Assembly: GCA_903853805.1 (NCBI GenBank)
Contig: CAINUN010000093.1
Location: 1-59,480, forward strand
Direction of reading: 5' to 3'
Length of the DNA stretch: 59,480 nucleotides
Origin: an uncultured Bacteroidota bacterium
GTDB taxonomy: Bacteria > Bacteroidota > Bacteroidia > Chitinophagales > Chitinophagaceae
A program made the translations under genes and the position numbers. Shown here one piece after another: positions 27,328 to 36,569 of this stretch (the first letter of the stretch is position 1; every line of letters begins with the position of its first letter). The notes below the pieces were generated by a model that ran no database searches, had not been told where the DNA came from, and worked only from the letters and a program-made list of their open reading frames with translations.

Positions 27328-27996
27328 GTGGGACATTATTTAGTCAAGATTTTAGATGCCGAGTTTATCAATCATGATGTAAAACGATTTATAGTAGAAA
27401 GACCTCCCGAATATTCTTTTATTCCCGGTCAAGGCAGCGAAGTAGCAATTGATTTACCTCAATGGAAAAACGAGTTTCGCTCCTTTACTTTTACTAATCT
27501 CACTACACAAAACTACTTGGAGTTTATGGTGAAGATTTATGAAGACCATAATGGTGTGACCAAACAATTAGGGAAAACAAATGCAGGTGCTGATTTGATA
27601 ATTGGCGAACCATTTGGTGCTATTGCCTACAAAGGACCCGGTGTTTTTCTTGCAGGAGGTTCGGGCATCACACCCTTCATTTCTATCTTCAGAACTTTGT
27701 ATAAAGAGAATTTGATGCGAGGCAATAAATTGATTTACTCCAACAAATCTTCTGAGGATTTTATTCTTGCGCAAGAACTGCAGAAAATGTTGAAGAAGGA
27801 TGTGATTCCTTTTTTTACGCATGAACGCAATATTGGCTTTGCCCCAAAACATATTGATCGTTATTTTTTAATTGACATCATACACGATTTCAGTCAATAT
27901 TTTTATTTATGCGGACCCGATGGTTTTGTGAAAGACCTCTCTAAAATCCTACTCGATTTAGGTGCCAATTTAGAAAGTCTTGTTGTGGAAGGATAA
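27328..27996 (+). CDS. FNR-family flavin oxidoreductase
   Basis: This 222-aa protein resembles the ferredoxin-NADP reductase fold without a ferredoxin domain. The FAD-binding barrel has EFRSFTFTNL (R-x-x-[ST] type) and EPFGAIAYKG. The NAD-binding half has VFLAGGSGITPFISIFRTLY and QYFYLCGPDGFVKDL. It moves electrons between NAD(P)H and an unknown acceptor. The start is GTG at 27328: a TAG lies two codons upstream, and the next ATG would remove half the FAD domain. Its position after the thioredoxin/rhodanese cluster suggests a link to sulfur redox chemistry. Confidence 0.82.
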   Translation: MGHYLVKILDAEFINHDVKRFIVERPPEYSFIPGQGSEVAIDLPQWKNEFRSFTFTNLTTQNYLEFMVKIYEDHNGVTKQLGKTNAGADLIIGEPFGAIAYKGPGVFLAGGSGITPFISIFRTLYKENLMRGNKLIYSNKSSEDFILAQELQKMLKKDVIPFFTHERNIGFAPKHIDRYFLIDIIHDFSQYFYLCGPDGFVKDLSKILLDLGANLESLVVEG

Positions 27997-28142
27997 GATT
28001 GATAGCTACTGCGGAACAGCTTTTGGCTTAAAAAATATTTTCCCTAAAAGCTTTCTTTTTCGAATTTCCTTTTTTAGATTTGTGGAAATTCATTACAGCA
28101 GTGAATTACGTAGCCTTAAATATAACTATTGATACTCTTGTA

Positions 28143-28182
28143 GCCTACAAGCCTACAAGCCTACAAGCCTACAAGCCTACAA
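28143..28182. repeat. (GCCTACAA)5 microsatellite
   Basis: Five exact 8-bp copies run head to tail. TTGTA just upstream makes the left edge part of an inverted repeat with the first unit. A related (CTTTACAA)4 array is at 31048-31079. Confidence 0.95.
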
Positions 28183-28238
28183 ATTTTTTAAGCCAAACAA
28201 GTTACGAAGCTTCTACCAAAGAACAGCCCCCATTTTTA

Positions 28239-28530
28239 TATGTTGCCACAGTGCCAACGCCTTATGCGGAAGCACCAACCAACACCGCGTTATTGCTCCC
28301 GTCATTTGCGCGAGCAATGACGAACACCGCGTTACCAAAAACGCATATTGCGTTATCAATAACGCACAATCGGGGAGTGCTTCCGTGTTCTTCGTTACCA
28401 CTCCCGCGCTCCGCGGGAGCACTCGCGCAAACCTCGTTTTTAATAACGCACATTGTGCGAGCACTCCCGAAACACCCGTTCATCCTCCCGCAAACCCCGT
28501 TTGGGGAGACAACGGAATCAATCCTGTTTT
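28239..28530. repeat. 21/42-bp-period tandem array with hairpins
   Basis: Cut every 42 bases from 28281, units one and two both begin AACACCGCGTTA. Units three and five both begin CACA and share GAG, CCG, CGTT and a final CCCG. AATAACGCACA recurs exactly 84 bases apart (28358 and 28442). Each 42-mer splits into 21-mers that nearly all end in CG. About 11-13 units can be traced. Hairpins within it include CGTCATT/AATGACG, AACGCA/TGCGTT, CTCCCGCG/CGCGGGAG and CGCACA/TGTGCG. It ends about 28 bases before the orphan gene start. Confidence 0.75.
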
Positions 28531-28557
28531 TTTCACCCTTAAAAAATATAATGTAAA

Positions 28558-29256
28558 ATGAAAAAGACGTATCTCCCACGCAGGGAAGCAGACCGAGTAA
28601 TTTGGCTCAATGGTTTTGCACAAAAAATTGGCTCTTATGCCACACTCTTTGGCATCACGCCAGCCGAGGTTACTGCTATTGGAAAAATGGCAGTGATTTA
28701 TGCCTACATCATCAACCTCATTGCGCAGGTGAGCGATTTTGGTAAAAACCTCACTAAGTTTAAAAACAACCTGAGTATTGCACCCAATGGCACCACCCTG
28801 CCCGCAATACCAACATTGACACCTGCTGCTGCACCGGCATTGACTCAAGCAGGCATTTTTACTTTTATTAATGGCATCGTTGGTCGTATTAAAAGCAATA
28901 CTGCCAACTATACCGACAGTATTGGGGAAGACCTTGGCATCATTGGCGAGGATATTGCGTTTAAAGAATCTGATTTTAAATCGGTGATAAGTGCCGAGGC
29001 AAAGAAAGATTTTGTGGTGGTGAACTTCACTAAAAAAGGCGTGGACGGTGTCAATGTATATAGCCACCCTATTGGCAGCACCGATGCCAATGTTTGGGAA
29101 AAACTAGGGTTGGATAATCATCCGCCTTATTATGACAGCCGCCCGTTGGCAAATGCTGGCCAGCCCGAAATTCGTGCCTATAAAGTAATGGGTGTAATCA
29201 ACGATGAAGAAGTAGGCGAGTGGAGCAATATTGCTACGGCTACTTATACAGGGTAG
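28558..29256 (+). CDS. Orphan 232-aa protein, helical N-terminus plus fibronectin III-like end
   Basis: There is no signal peptide. Residues 1-70 are helical and begin MKKTYLPRREADRVIWLNGF, with GITPAEVTAIGKMAVIYAYI. A Pro/Ala-rich linker follows (about 85-100), then a second helical part (GIFTFINGIVGRIKSN). The last about 80 residues look like a beta-sandwich (VVVNFTKKGVDGVNVYSH; RAYKVMGVINDEEVGEWSNI). From memory, similar proteins recur in environmental Bacteroidota without assigned function. The gene stands directly behind the 21-bp-period array and is followed by a terminator, so it is its own unit. Confidence 0.65.
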   Translation: MKKTYLPRREADRVIWLNGFAQKIGSYATLFGITPAEVTAIGKMAVIYAYIINLIAQVSDFGKNLTKFKNNLSIAPNGTTLPAIPTLTPAAAPALTQAGIFTFINGIVGRIKSNTANYTDSIGEDLGIIGEDIAFKESDFKSVISAEAKKDFVVVNFTKKGVDGVNVYSHPIGSTDANVWEKLGLDNHPPYYDSRPLANAGQPEIRAYKVMGVINDEEVGEWSNIATATYTG

Positions 29257-29268
29257 GATAAAACAAGT

Positions 29269-29304
29269 ATCGTGGGTTGTTGGAAAATAACCCACGATTT
29301 TTCT
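29269..29304 (+). terminator. Terminator after the orphan 232-aa gene
   Basis: ATCGTGGGTT and AACCCACGAT form a perfect 10-bp stem with a 10-nt loop and a T-rich tail, 12 bases after the stop. Confidence 0.75.
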
Positions 29305-29346
29305 TTTGTAACAGAATTTTTTAGACCTTTAATAAAATTTGGTTTT

Positions 29347-31014
29347 ATGAAAAAACAAGTACTCTACATTATTGTAATGCTGCTGATGGCTGTGAGTGGA
29401 GTGATGGCGCAAGCGCCGAATTGGGCTTGGGCGAAATCGTTTGGAGGTGTTAAAGACGAATATGGAACTTGTGTTGCAACGGATAGCAAAGGCAATGTTT
29501 ATATAGGTGGTTCATTTGAAAGTCCAACTATTAGTTTTGGCACTACTATACTTAATAATCATGCAGTTGGTCCAGATTGTTATGTCACTAAATTAGACCA
29601 TAATGGAAATGTACTTTGGTCAAAATTAATTGGTAGTAACGGTTGGGATGAAATTGATGATATTGCAGTAGATAAATCAGACAATGTATTTGTTGCAGGC
29701 TCTTTTGAAAGCTCAAACTTTGATATTGATGGCATCCATTTAGATTCAACTTATTATGCTAACTTATTTATAGCTAAAATAAATTCAAATGGAAATACCT
29801 TATGGGCAAAAACTGCAAAAGGTGGTGTTTCGAGTGTAACCGAATTAAGTGGGTGGAGCTTACATCTTACAGTTGATAATAGTGGCGATTGCTATATAGC
29901 TGGCGCTTTCAGGAGCGATTCGTTGAGTTTGGGCAATCTTGTTTTGGTAAATAACTTGCCAGATACCAATGGCTATTCATTCGATATTTTTATAGCAAAA
30001 ATTAGTTCTTCTGGCAGTTTTTTATGGGCCAAATCATCGGGTGGGCTGATGGACGATTACCCAACTGACGTTACTTTTGATGGCAATAACAGCATATATT
30101 TAAGTGGGAATATTAGGAGTTCCATATTTCATATTGAGAACTATACTTTTAGTTGTGATGACGATTTTTTCCTTGCTAAATATGATTTGAATGGAAATAA
30201 TCAATGGGTAAAAAAATATGGAGGTACAGCATTTAATGCTGTAAGAGCATCTACTGTTGATAAGGATGGTAATGTCATTTTAGGGGGTATTACCATGGAT
30301 CAATTCAGTATTGATAATTTCTTTATAGCAGGTTGGAATTCATTCATTGCAAAAATAAATCCAAATGGTAATGCAATTTGGGCTAAACCATTATATGCTA
30401 CTAGCAGTGGTAATATAGACATAGATATAAACAAAATTGCAACAGATAATTTTGGCAATTTTTATTTAAACGGACTATATTACGATTATGCTCAGTTTGA
30501 CACCTTTCAATTACATGCAATAACTGTTGGTAGTGGTCATATGTTTATTGTAAAGTATGATTCTTCAGGGAAAGCACTTTCTGCTACTTCTGTTGGCGGA
30601 CATACTTTTATGGAAGCAACGGACATGACAATAGATGCTTTGGGTTCTTGTTATTTTACGGGTGATTTTGATAGTACAAGCCTAAGCTTTGGGAATATTA
30701 CTATCACTAACCTTAATCCTATTCCAGATAATTTCAATACTTATTTAGCTAAAATAAATGGACCAGTAGGCATCGAAGAACTCCCCACATCTTCCATCAC
30801 TCTCTCACCCAACCCCACCACAGGCATCATAACTATCACAGGCATCACACAGCCTACGGTAGCGGTCTATAACCTTATGGGGCAAAAAGTAGTGGCTGCG
30901 CAAGGTAGTAATGAGGTCAATCTTGCGCAGCTTCCTTCGGGTATGTACATGGTGCAGGTATTCAATAAAGACGGGGAGTTGGTGAAGAGCGAGAAGGTAA
31001 TCTTAAACCGCTAA
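29347..31014 (+). CDS. Secreted beta-propeller protein with T9SS type A sorting domain
   Basis: The ATG at 29347 gives 555 aa with a signal peptide (MKKQVLYIIVMLLMAVSG to MAQA). About seven SBBP/propeller-like blades follow; each has a D-x-x-G-N-x-Y-[VI]-x-G-x-F strand pair and a WAK-type strand (SKGNVYIGGSFES, SDNVFVAGSFES). The last about 75 residues are a type A sorting domain (SITLSPNPTTGIITITG, AVYNLMGQKV, LPSGMYMVQVF, SEKVILNR). The protein should cross the outer membrane by type IX secretion and be held at the surface or released. A decayed relative lies at 375-446. Confidence 0.88.
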   Translation: MKKQVLYIIVMLLMAVSGVMAQAPNWAWAKSFGGVKDEYGTCVATDSKGNVYIGGSFESPTISFGTTILNNHAVGPDCYVTKLDHNGNVLWSKLIGSNGWDEIDDIAVDKSDNVFVAGSFESSNFDIDGIHLDSTYYANLFIAKINSNGNTLWAKTAKGGVSSVTELSGWSLHLTVDNSGDCYIAGAFRSDSLSLGNLVLVNNLPDTNGYSFDIFIAKISSSGSFLWAKSSGGLMDDYPTDVTFDGNNSIYLSGNIRSSIFHIENYTFSCDDDFFLAKYDLNGNNQWVKKYGGTAFNAVRASTVDKDGNVILGGITMDQFSIDNFFIAGWNSFIAKINPNGNAIWAKPLYATSSGNIDIDINKIATDNFGNFYLNGLYYDYAQFDTFQLHAITVGSGHMFIVKYDSSGKALSATSVGGHTFMEATDMTIDALGSCYFTGDFDSTSLSFGNITITNLNPIPDNFNTYLAKINGPVGIEELPTSSITLSPNPTTGIITITGITQPTVAVYNLMGQKVVAAQGSNEVNLAQLPSGMYMVQVFNKDGELVKSEKVILNR

Positions 31015-31047
31015 GGCGGTGAGTCGTAAAGGCGTAAAGAAACCACT

Positions 31048-31079
31048 CTTTACAACTTTACAACTTCACGACTTTACAA
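31048..31079. repeat. (CTTTACAA)4 microsatellite
   Basis: Four 8-bp units begin at 31048, 31056, 31064 and 31072; the third has two changes. Upstream GTCGTAAAG and GCGTAAAG can pair with the units, so the RNA could form alternative hairpins. Confidence 0.8.
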
Positions 31080-31085
31080 AAAGAC

Positions 31086-31124
31086 AAAAGGACGTTGGTA
31101 AGAGTCAGCGTCCTTTTCTTTTTT
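31086..31124 (+). terminator. Terminator after the T9SS protein gene
   Basis: AAAAGGACG and CGTCCTTTT form a 9-bp stem around a 14-nt loop, followed by CTTTTTT. Confidence 0.7.
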
Positions 31125-31245
31125 AATTGCAACCAATAATGCGTTTACATGCTTTAGTTACTGTGTATTTTCGAATGCGTTTGGTATCCAAAAAAACGAA
31201 GCAACACAACAACGAAAAGACAAAAGAATTTGTATTTTTGGTTTT

Positions 31246-32382
31246 ATGGCAGCACAAGAAGAAAACAATCTCGAAAATCAAGAAAGGAAATATACTCCCG
31301 AAACAAAATTGCCAATTCCTACCGAAGCAGAAATTAGAGAACGGCTCACCACCGACCCTAAAATCCAAGCTTATTTCTCGCAGTTTACAACAAGCAGTGT
31401 AGAGGAGTTTATTAAGTCCTACTGTTTCTATAAAGGACTATGGTGGGAACATGGAGATATGTACACAAGGCATACACAAAATGAAGAAATGCAGTGGATA
31501 GTGGACGCCAAAACGCATCTTGAAATCATTCAGCAAAAAAAACTGTTCGATGTGCAATGTCTTTGGCGTGCCGAAAAACTAGTATTGCCCGGAGTAGAGA
31601 TTTGTTATGATATTCTTCGTTGGGAACGCAAGATTTTTTCCTGCCCTTTTATAGAACCTATAAGCCAAGAAGATGTTGATATGTACATTCAATACCTAAG
31701 TGGTTTAAACATAGAAATAGACTTTGGGTTTTTATATACTTGGCAAGATTATGAAGGCATCAAAGAAGCTTACAACGAAGAAAGTGAGGATAATACCTTT
31801 CCTGATTGGTATGAATTTCATAATAGCCGAACCGGCAATCAAATGTTATTATCGCTCCCCGATATTAGAGGTGAAAAAGAAGACCCTTATCGAAAAGCCT
31901 ATTGGGAACATTGGCATGAAGTGAATAAGGAGGTTCAAGAAGCAAATTTAGCAACCATTGACCAACGACCTTTCATAAGTGTTTTTGACACGGAAAAAAT
32001 GGAGGAATTTATCAGTCAGTTTGAAGACAAGCAGACACAAGGTTTCTATAAAGAATTTACCTACCACCACAATTATCGAGAGGCAGGCGAAGAGTATAAC
32101 AAAATCATAGAAATGCTCTTGAAATCGGAAAAAGTAATTCCTATTGAAGCCCACTATGATTTTAGAGACGCATTAAAGTTAGCAGCTGAAAAATTTAAGG
32201 TTCAGAAAATAATTGAGTTCCTGCCTTTTGCATATGAAGAGTATAAGTTTCAACGCGAAATGGGCTTTGAAGATGAAGATCAATTTGGTGATGAATACCA
32301 TGTTAATTTGAGAAAAACCATTGTTGACCAAATACTTGAAGGAAGAAAACAGTTTGGCGAACCAGAAGATTTGAATTTTTAG
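31246..32382 (+). CDS. Unknown 378-aa acidic cytoplasmic protein
   Basis: I do not recognise this protein. It has no signal peptide or membrane segment and is rich in Glu, Trp, Tyr and Phe. Features that stand out are a Pro/Glu-rich start (TPETKLPIPTEAEIRERL), YKGLWWEHGDMYTRH, a central PDWYEFHNSRTGNQMLLSLP, and a helical C-terminus ending FGEPEDLNF. It reads as mostly alpha-helical. The stop is 10 bases before the DUF1801 gene, suggesting a two-gene unit. Codon use is like its neighbours. Confidence 0.6.
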   Translation: MAAQEENNLENQERKYTPETKLPIPTEAEIRERLTTDPKIQAYFSQFTTSSVEEFIKSYCFYKGLWWEHGDMYTRHTQNEEMQWIVDAKTHLEIIQQKKLFDVQCLWRAEKLVLPGVEICYDILRWERKIFSCPFIEPISQEDVDMYIQYLSGLNIEIDFGFLYTWQDYEGIKEAYNEESEDNTFPDWYEFHNSRTGNQMLLSLPDIRGEKEDPYRKAYWEHWHEVNKEVQEANLATIDQRPFISVFDTEKMEEFISQFEDKQTQGFYKEFTYHHNYREAGEEYNKIIEMLLKSEKVIPIEAHYDFRDALKLAAEKFKVQKIIEFLPFAYEEYKFQREMGFEDEDQFGDEYHVNLRKTIVDQILEGRKQFGEPEDLNF

Positions 32383-32392
32383 CATTACTTAT

Positions 32393-32809
32393 ATGCATGT
32401 ACAAGAACAAATCAACAACTACATTGCTAGTCAACCCGAACCTAAACGAAGCGATATGCAAACCTTGCATGAGCGCATGCTTCAATTGCATCCTATGGGT
32501 AAACTTTGGTTTTTAGATGGTAAAAACAGCGATGGTAAAACGGTTTCAAATCCTAACATAGGCTACGGTTTGCACAATATTAATTATGCCGATGGAACCA
32601 CAAAAGAGTTTTATCAAATTGGTATTAGTGCCAACACCACTGGCATCTCTGTCTATATAATGAGTATAGAAGACAAGAACCATCTAGCAAATACCTATGG
32701 CAATAAAATAGGCAAGGCTAAAGTAAGCGGATATTGCATCAAGTTCAAGTCACTAAAAGACATCAATAGGGATATACTCGAAGCGGCTATAAAATATGGG
32801 ATTGAATAA
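32393..32809 (+). CDS. DUF1801-domain protein
   Basis: This 138-aa soluble protein begins MHVQEQINNYIASQPEPKRS, then DMQTLHERMLQLHP. That helix pair is typical of DUF1801 (YdhG-like, frataxin-like fold). The following strands (GKLWFLDGKN, NIGYGLHNINY, EFYQIGISAN) and YCIKFKSLKDINRDILEAAI fit the fold. Roles reported for relatives include iron handling, but that is not safe to transfer. It lies 10 bases after the unknown 378-aa gene. Confidence 0.7.
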   Translation: MHVQEQINNYIASQPEPKRSDMQTLHERMLQLHPMGKLWFLDGKNSDGKTVSNPNIGYGLHNINYADGTTKEFYQIGISANTTGISVYIMSIEDKNHLANTYGNKIGKAKVSGYCIKFKSLKDINRDILEAAIKYGIE

Positions 32810-32965
32810 GTTTTAGTGTTTTGCTTGTTGTCGAAAAGCCATAGAAACACAATCACAAAATGCCATTCCATAGATAGAAATATGATTCTTATCAGTTTGT
32901 CGTTACGATTTTTACACTTTTCCCTCTGAAATTATCCACAATCCAATTATTTCCTTAGAAAAAGG

Positions 32966-32997
32966 ATTGCGTTTTCACAGTGTGCCAACTATCTTTG
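32966..32997 (+). promoter_or_regulatory. Promoter of sdhCAB
   Basis: ATTG at 32966, a 20-base spacer and TATCTTTG at 32990-32997 match the Bacteroidota consensus exactly at the -7 box. It lies 35 bases before the sdhC ATG at 33033 and overlaps any longer upstream reading frame, which fixes the start. Confidence 0.65.
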
Positions 32998-33032
32998 CGC
33001 AGATTTTTATAAAATTCTTCAAATTGTCTCAA

Positions 33033-33713
33033 ATGAATTGGAAACACTACTTTACCACTTCCATCGGAAAGAAACTGGTAATGGGTTTTACAGGGCTTTT
33101 TCTCATTGTATTTCTTGTCGTTCACTGCTACTTAAATTCTATGATTTTTGTAAGCAGAGAAGCCTTTAATGCAGCTGCCGATTTTATGGCTACTTGTGTT
33201 GCCATGCGTATCCTTGAAGTAGGATTGTTTGCAGGTATATTCTTACACATCATTCAAGGCTTTATGCTAGTACGTAAAAATGCTTCTACTCGTGGCGAAA
33301 GATATGCTGTGAGTGCAGGAAACAAAACAAGTGCTTGGTATAGCCGTTCTATGGGTTTACTCGGTACTTTGATTTTTTTGTTTTTGATATTGCACATCAA
33401 TCATTTTTGGGTGCCTTCAAGAATTACTGGCGGACTAAACCCTACAGAAGTTCACGGTGTAGAAATGCATGACCTCTATCAGAAGATGATAGATATATTC
33501 CAAACACCTTGGGTGGTGGCTGTTTATTTGTTAGGTGTGTTTTCGCTTGCTTGGCATTTAATTCATGGCTTTTACAGTGCCTTCCAAACAATGGGTTTGA
33601 CTATGCCTAAATACAAAGCACTCATTCGTATTGTGGGTATTATTTTTTCCATTGTGATTTGCCTTCTTTTTGCATTAATGCCGGTATCCATGTTCATGGG
33701 TTGGGTTTCTTAA
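33033..33713 (+). CDS. sdhC: Succinate dehydrogenase cytochrome b subunit (fused C/D anchor)
   Basis: This 226-aa protein starts MNWKHYFTTSIGKKLVMGFT. It has five membrane helices, as in the single-anchor type B succinate:menaquinone oxidoreductases. His residues that can hold two hemes are visible in VHCYLNSMIF, FLHIIQGFM, ILHINHFW and WHLIHGFYSAFQ. It anchors SdhA and SdhB to the inner membrane and passes electrons to menaquinone. First gene of the sdhCAB operon; a promoter at 32966-32997 precedes it. Confidence 0.93.
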   Translation: MNWKHYFTTSIGKKLVMGFTGLFLIVFLVVHCYLNSMIFVSREAFNAAADFMATCVAMRILEVGLFAGIFLHIIQGFMLVRKNASTRGERYAVSAGNKTSAWYSRSMGLLGTLIFLFLILHINHFWVPSRITGGLNPTEVHGVEMHDLYQKMIDIFQTPWVVAVYLLGVFSLAWHLIHGFYSAFQTMGLTMPKYKALIRIVGIIFSIVICLLFALMPVSMFMGWVS

Positions 33714-33746
33714 TTTACTAACTATTATTAACGCCGAAATTCAGAT

Positions 33747-35723
33747 ATGCCTCTCGTTTCAAAAATTCCTGCCGGTCCTATTGCTGAAAAATGGACTACT
33801 TATAAATCAACTTGTAAGCTGGTAAATCCTGCTAACAAGCGCCAATTGGAAGTGATAGTTATTGGTACTGGTCTTGCCGGTGCCTCTGCTGCTGCAAGTC
33901 TTGGTGAATTAGGCTATAAAGTAAAAACCTTTTGCTTTCAAGATAGTCCACGTCGTGCGCACTCTATTGCAGCACAAGGTGGTATCAACGCTGCAAAAAA
34001 CTACCAAAATGATGGTGATAGTACTTACCGCCTTTTTTATGATACAGTAAAAGGTGGTGACTATCGTGCTCGTGAAGGCAATGTATATCGTCTTGCCGAA
34101 GTGAGTGCCAGCATTATAGACCAATGTGTTGCTCAAGGTGTTCCATTTGCACGAGAATATGGTGGGTTGTTAAGCAATCGTTCTTTTGGTGGTACACAAG
34201 TGCAACGTACATTTTATGCAGCTGGACAAACTGGTCAACAATTATTGATTGGTGCTTATCAAGCTCAAGAAAGGCAAATTGCTTTAGGTAATGTGGTTCA
34301 ATATTCTCGTCATGAAATGCTTGAAATTGTTATGATTGATGGCAAAGTACGCGGTATTATTGCTCGTGACTTAGTAACTGGAAAATTGGAACGCCATTTC
34401 GGACATGCAGTTTTGTTGTGTACAGGTGGTTATGGAAACGTTTTCTACCTTTCAACCAATGCTATGGGTAGCAATGTGACTGCCATATGGAAAGCTCATA
34501 AAAAAGGAGCATTTTTTGGCAATCCTTGCTTCACACAAATTCACCCAACATGTATACCTGTTAGTGGCGATCATCAATCTAAATTGACTTTGATGTCAGA
34601 GTCATTGCGTAATGATGGACGTATTTGGGTGCCTAAAAAACAAGGTGAAACCCGTAAAGCGAGTGAAATTCCTGAAGAAGAAAGAGATTATTATCTTGAA
34701 AGAAGATATCCTGCATTTGGTAACCTTGTTCCTCGAGACGTAGCAAGTCGTGCTGCCAAAGAGCGTTGTGATGCTGGTTATGGAGTTGGTGCAAGTAAAC
34801 AAGCTGTTTACTTAGACTATGCTTATGCCATTGAGCGTTATGGAAAAATTGAAGCAAACAAACAAGGTATAGCTAATGCTGATAAAAATACCACCATCAA
34901 ATTAGGTAAAGAAGTTGTTGCTGAAAAATATGGCAACCTCTTTGAGATGTATGAAAAAATCACTGGTGAAAATCCATATGAAATACCAATGAGAATTTAT
35001 CCCGCTGTTCACTATACTATGGGTGGACTTTGGGTTGATTATGAATTGCAAACCACACTTCCTGGGTTATACTGTTTAGGCGAAGCCAACTTCAGTGATC
35101 ATGGTGCTAACCGCCTAGGCGCATCTGCATTGATGCAGGGTTTGGCAGATGGATATTTTGTTATTCCTTACACGCTTGGCAATAATCTTGCTGATGATAT
35201 TCGTACAAAAGCAATTCCAACAGATCATCCTGCATTTGTTGCTGCTGAAAAAGAAGTAAGCGACCGCATCGAAAAACTCATGAGTATTAAAGGGACGGAA
35301 AGTGTAGAAAGCTTCCATAAACGCCTTGGGAAAATCATGTGGGACAAATGTGGTATGGCACGAAATGAAAAAGGGTTGAAAGAAGCTGTTGAAGAAATTC
35401 GTGCGTTGCGAAAAGAATTCTGGAGCAATGTTCGTATTCCTGGTGAAATTGAAGAATTCAACACTGAATTGGATAAAGCAAACCGTGTTGCCGACTTTAT
35501 AGAGTTAGGTGAATTAATGTGTATGGATGCTTTGAACCGCAATGAAAGTTGTGGCGGACATTTCCGCGAAGAATACCAAACAGAAGAAGGCGAAGCTGAC
35601 CGTCGTGATGATGGTTATATGTATGTAGCTGCTTGGGAATATAAAGGTGAAAGCAATTTTGAAATTCACAGAGAAGAATTGAATTACGAAGTGGTTCACC
35701 CAAGTGCAAGAAGTTATAAGTAG
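33747..35723 (+). CDS. sdhA: Succinate dehydrogenase flavoprotein subunit
   Basis: This 658-aa FAD protein oxidises succinate to fumarate. The Rossmann start is [20 protein letters not shown] at about residue 33. The FAD-linking His lies in [18 protein letters not shown]. The active-site regions TQIHPTCIP and [12 protein letters not shown] and the Arg-bearing [14 protein letters not shown] are present. The length suits the Bacteroidota type. It lies 33 bases after sdhC and 30 before sdhB. Confidence 0.97.
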   Translation: MPLVSKIPAGPIAEKWTTYKSTCKLVNPANKRQLEVIVIGTGLAGASAAASLGELGYKVKTFCFQDSPRRAHSIAAQGGINAAKNYQNDGDSTYRLFYDTVKGGDYRAREGNVYRLAEVSASIIDQCVAQGVPFAREYGGLLSNRSFGGTQVQRTFYAAGQTGQQLLIGAYQAQERQIALGNVVQYSRHEMLEIVMIDGKVRGIIARDLVTGKLERHFGHAVLLCTGGYGNVFYLSTNAMGSNVTAIWKAHKKGAFFGNPCFTQIHPTCIPVSGDHQSKLTLMSESLRNDGRIWVPKKQGETRKASEIPEEERDYYLERRYPAFGNLVPRDVASRAAKERCDAGYGVGASKQAVYLDYAYAIERYGKIEANKQGIANADKNTTIKLGKEVVAEKYGNLFEMYEKITGENPYEIPMRIYPAVHYTMGGLWVDYELQTTLPGLYCLGEANFSDHGANRLGASALMQGLADGYFVIPYTLGNNLADDIRTKAIPTDHPAFVAAEKEVSDRIEKLMSIKGTESVESFHKRLGKIMWDKCGMARNEKGLKEAVEEIRALRKEFWSNVRIPGEIEEFNTELDKANRVADFIELGELMCMDALNRNESCGGHFREEYQTEEGEADRRDDGYMYVAAWEYKGESNFEIHREELNYEVVHPSARSYK

Positions 35724-35753
35724 TTAAATAATAAACAGAAAACATTCCAATAG

Positions 35754-36527
35754 ATGGAACACTATACAATGAATTTGACGCTCAAGATTTGGAAACAAAA
35801 AAACTGCAAAGAGCGCGGACGTTTTGAAACTTACCAAGTAAAAAATATTTCTTCCGAAATGTCTTTCTTAGAAATGTTTGATGTGTTGAATGAGCAACTC
35901 ATTGCCGAAGGTAAAGAGCCCATTGCTTTTGACCACGATTGCCGTGAAGGCATTTGCGGCATGTGTAGTATGTACATCAATGGTCGCGCACATGGTCCAT
36001 GGCATCAAACAACAACTTGTCAGTTGCACATGCGCGAGTATAAAGATGGTGACACTATTGTAGTTGAACCTTGGAGAGCCAAGGCTTTTCCAGTGTTGAA
36101 AGATTTGGTTGTTGACCGTACCGCTTTCGATAGAATTATTCAGGCAGGAGGTTATATTTCAGTCAATACTGGAAATGCAGTAGATGCTAATGCAATTCCA
36201 ATTAATAAACAAGACGCTGACGAGTCTTTTGCAGCAGCAGCTTGTATTGGTTGCGGGGCTTGTGTCGCTGCTTGTCCCAATGCTTCTGCAATGTTATATG
36301 TTTCTGCAAAAGTATCTCAACTTGCACTTTTGACACAGGGTCATCCTGAGCGTAAATCACGCGCATTGAACATGGTTGCACAAATGGATAAAGAAGGCTT
36401 TGGAAGTTGTACTAATATCGGTGCATGCGAAGCAGAATGTCCTAAGGGAATTTCATTAGAAAACATTGCCCGACTTAATCGGGAATATATAGGTGCTGTT
36501 TTTTCAGGCAGCGAAGAAAAAGGGTAA
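35754..36527 (+). CDS. sdhB: Succinate dehydrogenase iron-sulfur subunit
   Basis: This 257-aa protein carries three clusters: [2Fe-2S] on C63, C68, C71 and C89; [4Fe-4S] in [12 protein letters not shown] (C164, C167, C170, with C229 or C174); and [3Fe-4S] around C174, C219 and C225. It wires electrons from SdhA to the heme anchor. The start may be the second Met ([10 protein letters not shown], at 35769), a more usual N-terminus. It is the last gene of the operon, closed by a strong terminator. Confidence 0.96.
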   Translation: MEHYTMNLTLKIWKQKNCKERGRFETYQVKNISSEMSFLEMFDVLNEQLIAEGKEPIAFDHDCREGICGMCSMYINGRAHGPWHQTTTCQLHMREYKDGDTIVVEPWRAKAFPVLKDLVVDRTAFDRIIQAGGYISVNTGNAVDANAIPINKQDADESFAAAACIGCGACVAACPNASAMLYVSAKVSQLALLTQGHPERKSRALNMVAQMDKEGFGSCTNIGACEAECPKGISLENIARLNREYIGAVFSGSEEKG

Positions 36528-36532
36528 TTTAA

Positions 36533-36569
36533 ATAAAAAAAGGCTGCTCAAATCGAGCAGCCTTTTTTT
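36533..36569. terminator. Terminator of the sdhCAB operon
   Basis: AGGCTGCTC and GAGCAGCCT form a 9-bp stem flanked by A7 and T7 tracts, so it can work for both sdhB and the convergent DUF6438 gene. It touches the stop codon of the latter. Confidence 0.88.

Larger units (their letters stand above)
27997..28557. other. 560-base non-coding stretch with two tandem arrays
   Basis: Between the flavin reductase and the orphan gene at 28558 lie five copies of an 8-bp repeat (28143-28182) and a GC-richer array of 21-bp period (28239-28530). Open frames span this stretch on both strands, but the 21-nt period keeps several frames open, so they are not taken as genes. Confidence 0.65.

Noticed and set aside
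28080-28556. A 159-aa forward frame and overlapping minus-strand frames in the repeat region
   Set aside because: They stay open because the array has a 21-nt period; several frames are open at once and composition is not protein-like.
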